46,705 nt of DNA from Anaerolineae bacterium (GTDB lineage: Bacteria > Chloroflexota > Anaerolineae > Aggregatilineales > Phototrophicaceae). The translations under genes and the position numbers were made by a program. Within the stretch, counting starts at the first letter, position 1. The number at the start of each line of letters is the position of its first letter. Below the pieces are notes generated by a model. It had not been told where the DNA came from. It saw only the letters and a list, made by a program, of their open reading frames with translations, and ran no database searches. This document shows, one piece after another, positions 10,229-18,711 of the stretch. The stretch covers positions 1-46,705 of the forward strand of contig JAJEFB010000009.1 of the NCBI GenBank assembly GCA_022820665.1, written 5' to 3'.

Positions 10229-10324
10229 AGCCGCTCGGCGCGCAACCGGCGAAAAGGTCGCAGAAATGTCGCGCTCGCAGAAAATAATCAACCGTCTCGC
10301 CGCATGAGCGACGCGGTTTATTAA
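10229..10324 (-). repeat. Dispersed ~90-bp repeat, copy C
   Basis: It starts AGCCGCTCGGCGCGCAACC and ends CATGAGCGACGCGGTTTATT. It is a full-length copy about 50 bases before the fabF start, in the opposite orientation to fabF. Identity with copy B is easily seen by eye along the whole length. Confidence 0.85.
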
Positions 10325-10374
10325 ACGAGTAGCCAAGAGTAATATGGTCATTTGAGCGACAGTCGGAGGGTTCT

Positions 10375-11628
10375 TTGGAAAGCACGCGCATCGTCATCAC
10401 CGGTATGGGAATCGTCTGCCCTACTGGCAACAATGTCGGCGAGGCTTGGCAGAACATTGCCAACGGGGTGAATGGCATTGACTTCATCACGCGCTACGAC
10501 CGCAATTTGACACAGAATCAGCTTGCCGGGGAAGTCAAGAATTTCGACCCTAACGTCATTTTTGGGCGCAAGGAAGCGAGACGCATTGACCGGGTCGCGC
10601 AGTTCGCGTTGGAAGCGAGTCGCCAAGCGATGGAAGACAGCGGTTTGAAGGTCGACAATAGCAATATGTACGATGTTGGCTGCGTCGTGGGATCTGGCGT
10701 CGGCGGCATCAATTCCTTTGTAGAAGCTCAACAAGCCATAGACTCCAAAGGACACCGCGGCATCAAACCGATGGCGATACCCAAGATACTAAGCGACTCC
10801 TGTTCGGGCGCCGTTTCACTGTCCTATAACCTGCGCGGACCCAATCACTGTATCGTAACTGCCTGCGCCTCGGGAAACAACGCCATCGGCGAAGCGATGC
10901 ACATCATTCGCCGTGGCGGCGCCAAAGCCATGTTGGCCGGCGCCGCGGAAGCGGCCATCGTTCCGCTTTGCGTGGCTGGATTCAATAATATGACCGCTCT
11001 CAGCCGCAATGACGATCCCGAAACCGCGTCGCGGCCCTTCGACCGCAATCGCGACGGCTTTGTGCCCGGCGAAGGCGCCGGCATGCTGGTCCTCGAGGAG
11101 TTGAATTTCGCTCTGGAACGGGGCGCTACGATCTACGCGGAATTGCTCGGCTACGGCCATACATCGGATGCTTTTCACATCACTGCTCCGATGGAATCAG
11201 GCGAAGGCGCCGCGCGCGCCATCGAAATTGCGCTGAAAGATGCCGATCTCTGCGCGGAGGATATTGACTACATCAACGCTCACGGCACCAGCACACCCTT
11301 GAATGACACCGCCGAAACCAATGCCATCAAGCTGGCGCTGGGGGAAGCGGCTTACGGTATCCCGGTCAGTTCCACCAAGTCAATGACCGGGCATCTTCTC
11401 GGTGGAGGCGCCGCGATCGAAGCTGTCTTCAGCATCATGGCAATCCGTGGGAATTACCTGCCTCCCACCATCCATCTGCACGAGCCAGACCCGGATTGCG
11501 ACCTCAATTACGTACCCAACCTGGGATGCTCGCGCGAGGTCGGCCACGTCATGTCAAATGCCTTCGGCTTTGGCGGGCACAATGCCGTGCTAATATTTGG
11601 CGAATACCGAGACAATGGCAACGCTTAA
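10375..11628 (+). CDS. fabF: 3-oxoacyl-ACP synthase II (FabF)
   Basis: FabF condenses malonyl-ACP with acyl-ACP during fatty acid elongation in the cytoplasm. The 417-aa product has the normal length and all catalytic residues: Cys164 in TACASGNN, His303 in NAHGTSTPLND and His340 in KSMTGHLLGG. GFGGHNA is near the end. The start is TTG at 10375-10377, supported by GGAGGG five bases upstream; no ATG fits the conserved RIVITGMG N-terminus. Its stop overlaps the start of fabH by 14 bases, so the two are cotranscribed. No acyl carrier protein gene is adjacent. Specialised lipid or polyketide-like chain synthesis cannot be excluded, but nothing besides the pairing suggests it. Confidence 0.95.
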   Translation: MESTRIVITGMGIVCPTGNNVGEAWQNIANGVNGIDFITRYDRNLTQNQLAGEVKNFDPNVIFGRKEARRIDRVAQFALEASRQAMEDSGLKVDNSNMYDVGCVVGSGVGGINSFVEAQQAIDSKGHRGIKPMAIPKILSDSCSGAVSLSYNLRGPNHCIVTACASGNNAIGEAMHIIRRGGAKAMLAGAAEAAIVPLCVAGFNNMTALSRNDDPETASRPFDRNRDGFVPGEGAGMLVLEELNFALERGATIYAELLGYGHTSDAFHITAPMESGEGAARAIEIALKDADLCAEDIDYINAHGTSTPLNDTAETNAIKLALGEAAYGIPVSSTKSMTGHLLGGGAAIEAVFSIMAIRGNYLPPTIHLHEPDPDCDLNYVPNLGCSREVGHVMSNAFGFGGHNAVLIFGEYRDNGNA

Positions 11629-12793
11629 CACGACTCAAAATCAGGCTGTTGACGCGCCCGCAGGTGCGGTCTTCGCGCATGTTGTCGGCTGGGGCATGGC
11701 GCTTCCCGACAAGGTCATGACAAACGAAGAAATCTCGGCCTTCGTAGAAACCAGCGACGAGTGGATTTATGCGCGGACCGGTATCAAGGAGCGCTATATC
11801 GCTGGTGAAGGCGAATCCACGGCTACGCTCGCCTATAAGGCGGCGCAACAGGCGCTTGAAGTGGCGGATATCTTGCCAATCGACCTGGATCTCATCGTCG
11901 TCGCAACCTCGACGCCGGAGAATATTTTCCCCAGCTCCGCCAGCTTGGTTCAGGATTGGCTGAACGCGCATCACGCCGGCGCTTTCGATTTGAGCGCCGC
12001 CTGTTCCGGCTTTGTCTACGCGATGAATATGGCCGCCGATTCAATCCGCGCGGGCAGCATTCAGACGGCGCTTGTGATCGGTTCGGAAACCATGAGCCGA
12101 ATCCTGGATTGGCAAGATCGCAGCACTTGTATCCTTTTTGGCGACGGCGCCGGCGCCGTTGTTTTGGCGGCCAGCGGCAGCGAAGGCGGCGTGAAATCAA
12201 GCGTCTTGCGATCCGATGGCGCCGGCAGCGACCTGTTGGCGATTCCCAGCGTGGGTAGCATAGACGCGGCTGAATCACGAGCGGGCGCCAACGGCAACAA
12301 GCTGTACAAGATGACCATGGCGGGTGGCGAAGTCTTCCGTTTCGCCACGCGAGTGGTCAACGACAGCATAGAACAAGCCAGCAAAATGGCCGGCATAGGC
12401 GTCGAGGATATCGATCTCGTGATCCCGCACCAAGCCAATTTTCGCATTCTGCAAGCCGCCGCCCGCAAGCTTGGTATCGACATCAACAAGTTCATGAGCA
12501 ATGTCGAGTATTACGGGAATACCTCAGCCGCGTCCATTCCCATCGCCTTGTGCGAAGCCATCGAACAGAAACGCATTCAGGATAAAGACCACATTGCGCT
12601 TGTTGGCTTCGGCGGCGGCTTGACCTGGGCCTCTATGATCATTCAGTGGGGCATTCCCAAGCCGAGCGAGCAGCAGGGTTCCGTTTTCAATCGACAACGT
12701 CGCAAGGTGCAGTACCGGATGGCGCGGTGGCGTTCCCGCTCGCGACGGTTGCAGCGCCGTGTCAAGCGCGGGATTAAGGATTTTCGCGCTTGA
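11615..12793 (+). CDS. fabH: 3-oxoacyl-ACP synthase III (FabH) with basic C-terminal tail
   Basis: FabH starts fatty acid synthesis by condensing acetyl-CoA (or branched acyl-CoA) with malonyl-ACP. The triad is complete: Cys130 in LSAACSGF, His272 in IPHQAN and Asn302 in YGNTSAAS. I chose the ATG at 11615, which overlaps the end of fabF; a TTG at 11597 is an alternative. The N-terminal first 20 residues are an extension. The enzyme core ends at LTWASMIIQWG, but translation continues about 45 residues into an Arg-rich tail (MARWRSRSRRLQRRVKRG) not usual for FabH. The tail may bind membrane or nucleic acid, or be a read-through artefact of a lost stop codon. Confidence 0.93.
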   Translation: MATLNTTQNQAVDAPAGAVFAHVVGWGMALPDKVMTNEEISAFVETSDEWIYARTGIKERYIAGEGESTATLAYKAAQQALEVADILPIDLDLIVVATSTPENIFPSSASLVQDWLNAHHAGAFDLSAACSGFVYAMNMAADSIRAGSIQTALVIGSETMSRILDWQDRSTCILFGDGAGAVVLAASGSEGGVKSSVLRSDGAGSDLLAIPSVGSIDAAESRAGANGNKLYKMTMAGGEVFRFATRVVNDSIEQASKMAGIGVEDIDLVIPHQANFRILQAAARKLGIDINKFMSNVEYYGNTSAASIPIALCEAIEQKRIQDKDHIALVGFGGGLTWASMIIQWGIPKPSEQQGSVFNRQRRKVQYRMARWRSRSRRLQRRVKRGIKDFRA

Positions 12794-12917
12794 GCCTGCG
12801 CGCCCGGCAAGGCTTCTGCCGAATACAAACACTTCTTAATATACCCACATACCTGCTCCAAAGAAAGAGGCGCTTGATTCTGATAAGGAGGGTGCGCAGG
12901 CCAAGACCTCAGCATGA

Positions 12918-12937
12918 ACCGCCGTTATCTTGGCGGT
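12918..12937. repeat. Short hairpin ACCGCC-N8-GGCGGT at convergent gene ends
   Basis: A perfect 6-bp stem overlaps the last codons of the minus-strand membrane protein gene, between two converging transcripts (fabH and 12925-13716). There is no T-run on either strand, so its role as a terminator is doubtful. Confidence 0.35.
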
Positions 12938-13716
12938 GTAACCGTGGGCAGCGGCTCCGATATATAGATGTGTACGAGACAACTTGCCCGCAAGGTCTTG
13001 GTGACATCGAAGACCATTAGACGGAACTGATATTCGCCGGGTTCGTAGGCGGCGGGAACGAACTGACTGAATTCAGCCGCTTCCCGCACTTCGGTGTTTT
13101 GATCTTCTATGACTTGGAAGTTGCCAAAGGTGCTGGGTCCCATGATCTCAATCGAGCCAAAAGCGAATTGATCGGTGAATACGGTACCCACCACCGGAAT
13201 CGGCTGAAAGACGCGCATGCCGTTCCCGGGTATGATCAATTGCGCCTCGGGACTGTCGCAGCCGATTGGCGGAGCCGCCGGTATCAACGTACCTACAGCT
13301 GTCGGAGTTGGAACCGGCGTCGGTTGAACCCGGCCTGCGAAGTCCTCCGCTCGCGGCAAAGCCACTGGGTCAATTCCCAGATTGCCCGAGGGCGTTGGGG
13401 GCAACGGCGTTTCAAATACGCCATCGTCTACCCGCGCAGCCGCCACCAACTCCTGGATCTGACGATCTCGCCACAATTCCGGCACAACGATCAATTCAAT
13501 GCCGGCGACAATAAGCGCCAGCTCCAGCAAAACGATGACCGCGGTTATCGCGTTCGTCTGCCGATAGCGCGAGAGATCGCGTTCCAGTTCAAAATATGAA
13601 GAGCGGTACTCATCGCCCCAGACAAAGTAACGGCGCAGCGCAAAGAGAATGCCCGCGGCAATCAGAAAATAAATGCCCACCGCCACCTGGTCAATAAAGG
13701 CAACAATTATAGTCAT
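12925..13716 (-). CDS. Two-helix membrane protein with Pro/Thr-rich linker, unknown function
   Basis: I do not recognise this family. The 263-aa protein has a first membrane segment at residues 6-27 (VAVGIYFLIAAGILFAL), a short charged loop (RRYFVWGDEYRSSYFELERDLSRYRQ) and a second segment at about 55-78. A long exported part follows. It contains a Pro/Thr/Val-rich linker (PTPVPTPTAVGT) and a C-terminal beta-rich domain (about 150-255) that looks immunoglobulin- or carbohydrate-binding-like (GSIEIMGPSTFGNFQVIED, YEPGEYQFRLMVFDV). Such linkers are common in Chloroflexota envelope proteins. The start overlaps the PNP stop (ATGA), so it is translationally coupled to PNP, although no functional link is evident. 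Confidence 0.75.
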   Translation of the reverse strand: MTIIVAFIDQVAVGIYFLIAAGILFALRRYFVWGDEYRSSYFELERDLSRYRQTNAITAVIVLLELALIVAGIELIVVPELWRDRQIQELVAAARVDDGVFETPLPPTPSGNLGIDPVALPRAEDFAGRVQPTPVPTPTAVGTLIPAAPPIGCDSPEAQLIIPGNGMRVFQPIPVVGTVFTDQFAFGSIEIMGPSTFGNFQVIEDQNTEVREAAEFSQFVPAAYEPGEYQFRLMVFDVTKTLRASCLVHIYISEPLPTVTPPR

Positions 13717-14552
13717 GTCGGAAAACGCTTGAGAACACCCTGCAGGATTGTGGTCAAGCGCGGGACGATTACCTTGCCCGCTTCCAGAACCTCCTCATGA
13801 TTGGTTTCGAAGTCGCTATCGACCGTGTCAATCGCGACGTTGGTTACACCGGAACAGGCCATAACCCGCATGCCGGCGTGGCGCGCCACCAGGACTTCAT
13901 GCGCCGTCGACATGCCGACCGTATCGGCGCCCAGCGTTCTAAGCATGCGGATTTCCGCCGGAGTCTCGAAGGAAGGACCCGACAGCGCGCAATAGACACC
14001 GCTATGCAAGGGGATGGCATGTTCCCGCGCTACCTCGATCGCGAGATTTCTCAACTCTCGATCATAAGCTTGCGCCAAGCCGACAAAGCGTTCGCCCAGC
14101 GACTCGTCATTGGGGCCCATTAGGGGATTGGCGCCTACCATACCGGGGAAATTAATGTGATCTTCAATCAACATGACATCGCCGACCTTATATGCCGGGT
14201 TGATGCCTCCGGCAGCGTTGGTAAGGAATACAGTTCCTATGCCCAACTCCTTCATAATCCTGATCGGAAAGGTAATCTCGCGCATGGTGTAGCCTTCGTA
14301 GAAGTGAGCGCGACCTTGCTGAGCCGCAACTGTTTGCCCGGCGAGCCGGCCAATCACTAAATTGCCTTGATGACCAAATACGGTAGAGGTCGGCCAACCG
14401 GGGATGGATTCGTATGGAATTACGACGCGATCGAGCAAAGTATCCGCCAGCGAACCCAATCCAGAGCCCAAAACCAGGCCGACAGTAGGCTTCTGAGACG
14501 TACTTTTGCGGATGACATCGGCGGCGGCGACAAAATCTTTCTGGCTGTTCAT
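13713..14552 (-). CDS. punA: Purine nucleoside phosphorylase (6-oxopurine type)
   Basis: The enzyme phosphorolyses inosine and guanosine (and possibly xanthosine) to free base and ribose-1-phosphate. The 279-aa protein is of the trimeric family. It has the phosphate-binding GSGLGSL at 29-35, the GHQGNLVIGRL and GRAHFYEGYT segments, FETPAEIRMLRTLGAD, GMSTAHEV and the base-specifying VTNVAID. Those features favour 6-oxopurines over MTA. The start at 14550-14552 (MNSQKDF) is preferred because GGGAGC lies upstream; a longer frame reaches into the promoter region. It feeds hypoxanthine, guanine and xanthine to the purine-catabolic genes of the window, although salvage is equally likely. A perfect inverted repeat lies 34 bases upstream (14586-14600). 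Confidence 0.92.
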   Translation of the reverse strand: MNSQKDFVAAADVIRKSTSQKPTVGLVLGSGLGSLADTLLDRVVIPYESIPGWPTSTVFGHQGNLVIGRLAGQTVAAQQGRAHFYEGYTMREITFPIRIMKELGIGTVFLTNAAGGINPAYKVGDVMLIEDHINFPGMVGANPLMGPNDESLGERFVGLAQAYDRELRNLAIEVAREHAIPLHSGVYCALSGPSFETPAEIRMLRTLGADTVGMSTAHEVLVARHAGMRVMACSGVTNVAIDTVDSDFETNHEEVLEAGKVIVPRLTTILQGVLKRFPT

Positions 14553-14585
14553 GGGCTTGCTCCCAGCGTGTTTGGAAGTCCTGTG

Positions 14586-14600
14586 TGTAAAGAATTTACA
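14586..14600. promoter_or_regulatory. Perfect palindrome TGTAAA-GAA-TTTACA upstream of PNP
   Basis: This 15-base palindrome lies 34-48 bases ahead of the PNP start codon, in the divergent PNP/K+-channel spacer. Its size and position fit a dimeric regulator's operator, but I do not recognise the regulator. It may also be a chance AT-rich palindrome. Confidence 0.3.
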
Positions 14601-14692
14601 AATAACCACTATCGACGCGCCTTAGCCCCCGACAACCCAGCCAATGCTGAGGATGACACGAGAGCGCGCAAGGGCTATCGATTCAAAACATA

Positions 14693-14722
14693 TTATCACA
14701 ACTTGCTTATCTCCGATATAAT
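14693..14722 (+). promoter_or_regulatory. Candidate promoter of the K+ channel gene
   Basis: TTATCA (14693-14698) and a perfect TATAAT (14717-14722) are separated by 18 bases and lie 40 bases ahead of the TTG start at 14763. The -10 is strong and the -35 matches four of six positions. Confidence 0.45.
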
Positions 14723-14762
14723 TGAGGACAATCGCGTGATATGACGGTATGAGGACGGGCAT

Positions 14763-16835
14763 TTGAACGACATACGCAGGCAGTTTCGCGCCGCGCGCAA
14801 CCTGCTCTTGATCATCTTGCCAATTGGCGTTGCCGGCATCATGATCATTGAAAAGCTCCCCTTCGTTGACGCTGCCTGGCTCTTGATTATCACCCTTACC
14901 ACAATTGGATACGGCGACATTGTCGTCCAGTCCCAACTCGGCAAAGTCTTCATCATTTGTCTGGTGCTGGTTGGGCTTGGTTCATTGACTTTTTTCTTGT
15001 CCTCATCGTTTGCGCTCTTGTTCAGCGCGGAATCCGTCGCGCGCCGCCGCAGGACAGCAACGGCGAAGAAGATCGCCAAACTCGACAAGCAATACATCAT
15101 TTGCGGCAGCGGCGAAATGGTGGACAAGACCATCGGCTACGTCCTGCACAGCGCGCAGATCCGCCGCAAACAGCATCAAGATACCGCCTACCAACCCATT
15201 GAGCGTTTCTTTAACCGCCTATTTGGCGAAGCCAAGCGCGGCAGATTGCTGGGCTTGCGCCGCTTTGTACACGGCATATTCGTTTTCTACATAAACCATT
15301 TCGCGGAACATATAACTTTGCTTGACCTTTTGGTCGTTGTGACGGAAGACGCGGAATATGCCGAACATTTGCGCAGCGCGGGCCTCCTGGTGGTCGAGGG
15401 CGAGCCAACCGACGACGATTCTCTGCTCGACGCCGGCATCGCGCGGGCGCGAGCCATCATGGTGATGCTCAACCAGGACACCGAAGGCCTGCTCACGGTC
15501 CTCACCGCGCGGAATCTTAATCCCGCGCTCTACATAACCGCAGCCGCAATTGATGTTGAACTCAAGATCAAGATGATCCGCGCCGGAGCGAATTACGTGC
15601 TCGCCCCTTACGAGGTCGCGTCGCAATTTTTGAACGGCGCCACATTGAGGCCCGCGGTCAATGACTTTTTTAACAGTATCCTCTTCGATCAAGAAACGAA
15701 ACATCAGATGACGCAACTTGAGCTCGGCGACAATTCGCCCTGGATTGGGAAGCGCATCAGCGATCTGGACTTGCGCGAGCGCTATGACGCCAGCATCCTC
15801 GCTATTCGGACTGAGGACGTAGACTTTGTCCACGCGCCCGGGAGCAGCCGCGTATTAAACGGAGGCGACATCATTCTAGGCGTCGCGCCGGGCCCAATGA
15901 TACCGAAACTGCAACATGACTGCCGCCCGACTGGACGTGATTTTATGCGCTTCGCGACCTTCCAAAGGCTGGTAACCTCCCCCCCGCTGAAGCGCCTGGA
16001 CGCGACGCTCGACCTGGACGAGTCCGCGGCGGCGATAGAATTGATGTCGAAACATTTTATCATCTGCGGCAATGATCACATTATCGAAACCGCGGCTCGT
16101 TTTCTAAATCCAGCGCGGCCCTTTGTTTTATTGAGCGATAACCACAGGCTGACCCAGGAATGGCTGGGCAGGGGTTTCCGCGTCGTTCACGGCAACCCCG
16201 CCAAAGAAGAGATCTTGAAAAAAGCCGGCATCGATCGGGCGCAAGCCTTGATGTTGTCGATTGAAGACAAAGCCATGGCTGTATTGACCGTATTATCAGC
16301 CCGCAGCATCAGCAAATCCTTGCTTATCTCCGCCACCGCCACCACCGATGATATGATTGAGAAGCTCCATCGTTCAGGGGCGGATCGCGTTGTCAGCCCC
16401 TTCCACGTCGCAGGACAATTCGTATTGCTCTCGACTACCCGCCCGGAAATAACTGAATTCTTGCAGCACGTGATTTACAACGAGACGACCGGGCTGGAAA
16501 CGGCTGAACTCTACATGGAAAATGATTCTCCCTGGATCGGGCAGACCATCAACTCTCTGAGCTTGGCGCTGAGATACAGAGCCGGGGTAATTGGCGTCCG
16601 GCAAGCAAACGGAGCGGATTTTTTGTATGTGCCGCCCATGCAGCACGTCATCAAGCCCCATGAAGTTCTCATTGTCATCACGCCCATGGAGTATTTTGAC
16701 GAAATGCGCGCCGAAGCCGCCGGACACAAGGACAAACGACCCGCGACTTTAAGAGTCCAGGTAGATGTCCAGGCCAGCGGGACCTGGTCGCGAGATATGA
16801 TTCGGGAATTAATCAAACAGCAGGACGGGAGCTAA
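14763..16835 (+). CDS. K+ channel with two RCK (TrkA-N/TrkA-C) modules
   Basis: The 690-aa inner-membrane channel has a first membrane helix at 12-30, a pore helix and the selectivity filter TTIGYGD (46-52), and a second helix at about 60-85. Two cytoplasmic RCK modules follow. RCK1 starts at KQYIICGSGEMVDK (about 109) and carries a basic ~60-residue insertion before DLLVVVTEDAEYAEHL. RCK2 starts at KHFIICGNDHIIETAARFL (about 438). Each is followed by a TrkA-C-like domain with NDSPWIG or DNSPWIG. Two RCKs in one chain give a gating ring from four subunits, as in BK-type or GsuK channels. Neither N-terminal domain has a full GxGxxG, so ligand type is open. It starts with TTG behind GAGG. Its stop overlaps the convergent YqeC-MocA gene by four bases. 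Confidence 0.9.
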   Translation: MNDIRRQFRAARNLLLIILPIGVAGIMIIEKLPFVDAAWLLIITLTTIGYGDIVVQSQLGKVFIICLVLVGLGSLTFFLSSSFALLFSAESVARRRRTATAKKIAKLDKQYIICGSGEMVDKTIGYVLHSAQIRRKQHQDTAYQPIERFFNRLFGEAKRGRLLGLRRFVHGIFVFYINHFAEHITLLDLLVVVTEDAEYAEHLRSAGLLVVEGEPTDDDSLLDAGIARARAIMVMLNQDTEGLLTVLTARNLNPALYITAAAIDVELKIKMIRAGANYVLAPYEVASQFLNGATLRPAVNDFFNSILFDQETKHQMTQLELGDNSPWIGKRISDLDLRERYDASILAIRTEDVDFVHAPGSSRVLNGGDIILGVAPGPMIPKLQHDCRPTGRDFMRFATFQRLVTSPPLKRLDATLDLDESAAAIELMSKHFIICGNDHIIETAARFLNPARPFVLLSDNHRLTQEWLGRGFRVVHGNPAKEEILKKAGIDRAQALMLSIEDKAMAVLTVLSARSISKSLLISATATTDDMIEKLHRSGADRVVSPFHVAGQFVLLSTTRPEITEFLQHVIYNETTGLETAELYMENDSPWIGQTINSLSLALRYRAGVIGVRQANGADFLYVPPMQHVIKPHEVLIVITPMEYFDEMRAEAAGHKDKRPATLRVQVDVQASGTWSRDMIRELIKQQDGS

Positions 16836-18283
16836 GCCGAGGGATCCTTCTGCTGCGTTGGCAGCCTTCGCGGAAGCTGCGGCTGCCTCATTTGAGAATC
16901 ACAAAGGATCGTATCGCTAGCAACTTCAACACAGGCGATATTGTCGCGGTACGCTTCAAACAAGTCGTGAAGACTTCCTTTTCGAGATAATGACAATATA
17001 TCGGACCAATAGCGGCGGCCAATCAGGACCGGCTGTCCCAGCGACGCCTGATACCTCGGCACGAGTAAATCCTCGGCGCCCCGCGCATAGGACGTCAAAA
17101 GCTGATAAATCACCTTGGGCTGCAAACGCGGGTGATCGCCCGGCGCCACGAGAACGGCGGCGATATGAGCCGGCATTGCGCGGAGGCCCGCCTTGAGCGC
17201 CGATAAGGCCTCGCCATTCAGATGGAGCAGATGGGGTAGCGCAAGACGATCATTCTCCCTATTGATTGAGCCATTGTCCCGATTCGTCCGTCTTGGAGCG
17301 CTAGTTCGCGCTCGGCTGGTTACCACTTTCACGCCCAAGGGTTTGACCGCCGCTCTGACTTCAGGCGCCCAACGAGCGGCCGCCACGCGTATAGGAGCGA
17401 TTCTCGAGCGTATCAACTGCTCTGTGACATGCGCGAGTATGGTCTTCCCGCCTCCCGCTGAGGAAAGCATGCTCGGTGGATGTTTTCCATTGGACTCCCC
17501 GGAAGCGAGGACGATCGCGCCAACCGCGCGCTGTACCTCGCGCACTGGTTCCGCGCCGCGCACGGACCCTATCGCCACGGCTTGAATTCGCGGGTTCTGT
17601 AAGCTGAGTCGCGCAATCGTCCGCGCGCGTCCGCGCAAGTATCCGCGTTCCGGCGTTCTGTTCAAGAAAAGCACCACGCGCGCCCCTTCCGGCACATTTT
17701 TCAATCCAAGGTCTTCATCTCGCAGCACTTGCGCGAGCCAGGGCGATTTGACCGGGCTGTTCCGCAGGAATCCGTATTGATCAACCATCGCCGCTGGATT
17801 GTATACGTGCGCATCGTCCAGCGGCTTGCCCAGCGCCGCCATTGACGCGATCGGAACAACAAGCGATGTCTCGGGAGGGATCCACGGTTCATTCTCAAAG
17901 GGCGCCTTGAAAGGCATGCCGTCCGACCTGTCCGCCTCTACCAGCAAAACATCGGAATCGACAGAGTCCAGCAACTCCCGCGCCCAATCCTCCCGTGGCC
18001 CGCTCAGGACTCCCTTTTGCCAGGTCGACTTGTCATAGAGAAAGACAAACTGGTGCTCGCCCAGAGCCTGAGATATCGCCTCCGCCCCGCTATCGTAGCG
18101 CATGGCATGGGGATAGAGACTCAACTGTTCAACCGGAATCTCCGTTGTCGCCGTCGCAAGCACCCGCCAGCCGGACTCAGCCAACTCGTAACCAAGGCCG
18201 ACCAACAATGAAGTCTTGCCACCCGCGCCGACAAAGGCCGCAACGTCGCCTCGCGAGATATCAAATGCCTGACACAGTCTCAT
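16832..18283 (-). CDS. YqeC-MocA fusion: Mo-hydroxylase cofactor maturation protein
   Basis: The 483-aa protein joins two proteins encoded side by side in E. coli (yqeC and ygfJ/mocA). Residues 1-250 are YqeC-like. They have P-loop VGAGGKTSLL near 18-27, VLATATTEI, and DVLLVEADRSDGMPFKAP, typical of the accessory protein of selenium-dependent molybdenum hydroxylases. Residues 255-470 are a MobA-like nucleotidyltransferase with VGAIVLASGES, a metal-site-like VAPGDHPRLQP and LGQPVLIGRRYW. MocA makes molybdopterin cytosine dinucleotide. The usual LAAGxSxRMGxxK loop is shortened here (LASGESNGKHP), so activity is uncertain. The ATG at 18281-18283 has GGGAG five bases ahead. It lies just downstream of the xdh operon on the same strand, though separated by the repeat/MITE spacer. 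Confidence 0.85.
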   Translation of the reverse strand: MRLCQAFDISRGDVAAFVGAGGKTSLLVGLGYELAESGWRVLATATTEIPVEQLSLYPHAMRYDSGAEAISQALGEHQFVFLYDKSTWQKGVLSGPREDWARELLDSVDSDVLLVEADRSDGMPFKAPFENEPWIPPETSLVVPIASMAALGKPLDDAHVYNPAAMVDQYGFLRNSPVKSPWLAQVLRDEDLGLKNVPEGARVVLFLNRTPERGYLRGRARTIARLSLQNPRIQAVAIGSVRGAEPVREVQRAVGAIVLASGESNGKHPPSMLSSAGGGKTILAHVTEQLIRSRIAPIRVAAARWAPEVRAAVKPLGVKVVTSRARTSAPRRTNRDNGSINRENDRLALPHLLHLNGEALSALKAGLRAMPAHIAAVLVAPGDHPRLQPKVIYQLLTSYARGAEDLLVPRYQASLGQPVLIGRRYWSDILSLSRKGSLHDLFEAYRDNIACVEVASDTILCDSQMRQPQLPRRLPTQQKDPSA

Positions 18284-18644
18284 GAAATCTCCCAATCACG
18301 CTCAGCGCCAAACGCAAGGAGCGTCACAGGCTTTAGGACGCGCCAAGGAGCGTGATTCCTGAGTATCATAACACGAAACCAGCTTGCTTCGCTTGCGAAT
18401 CATTATGAAGTACAGGGCAATCGCTTCAAATTTCTCTTCACCACCAAGGGCGCCGAGTTTAGTTTCTACAGAGCAAAATTCCTCTAAATCTGTGTACAAA
18501 AGGGTGATAATGACTTGCCACTGAAGCCCACTTGTAGCAGCAAGTACACAATTATCATTTTTGAAAGGTTTTTCTCTGTGCTCTCAGTAAGTGCAAGTAA
18601 GTCATGCGAAAAAGGACGGTGATTCTCATTTTTCGGAATCTGTA

Positions 18645-18674
18645 GTTACGGGCGATCCTTGGATCGCCCGTAAC
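18645..18674. repeat. Perfect 14-bp hairpin with 2-base loop
   Basis: GTTACGGGCGATCC, TT, GGATCGCCCGTAAC. It lies inside the MITE-like element and has the same gggcgatcc core as the repeat at 240-280. A second hairpin, GGGCGACTC-AA-GAGTCGCCC, lies at 18692-18711. Neither has a T-run, so they are more likely repeat-family structures than terminators. Confidence 0.85.
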
Positions 18675-18691
18675 ATCGTCATTTTGCATTC

Positions 18692-18711
18692 GGGCGACTC
18701 AAGAGTCGCCC
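18692..18711. repeat. Perfect 9-bp hairpin GGGCGACTC-AA-GAGTCGCCC
   Basis: This is the second tight hairpin of the pair inside the MITE-like element. The GGGCGACTC arm recurs at 272-280 in the first repeat region of the window. Confidence 0.8.

Larger units (their letters stand above)
9893..10374. other. Intergenic region with two dispersed repeat copies
   Basis: This divergent spacer separates the epimerase-like gene (-) from fabF (+). It holds repeat copies at 9904-9996 and 10229-10324, both in minus orientation, separated by about 230 bases with no recognisable gene. A small hairpin GCGAC-N9-GTCGC lies near 10097-10115. The fabF promoter should be within 10325-10365, but no consensus pair stands out. 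Confidence 0.6.

Noticed and set aside
10052..10324. Small plus-strand frame between repeat copies B and C
   Set aside because: Half of it lies in a repeat copy and no domain is visible. No usable ribosome site.
18302..18499. 65-codon minus-strand frame in the spacer before YqeC-MocA
   Set aside because: It crosses the left end of the MITE-like insertion, so it cannot be an old gene.
18645..18711. The two tight hairpins read as intrinsic terminators of the xdh operon
   Set aside because: Neither is followed by a T-run on either strand, both are inside the mobile element, and the same cores occur in the repeat at 240-280.
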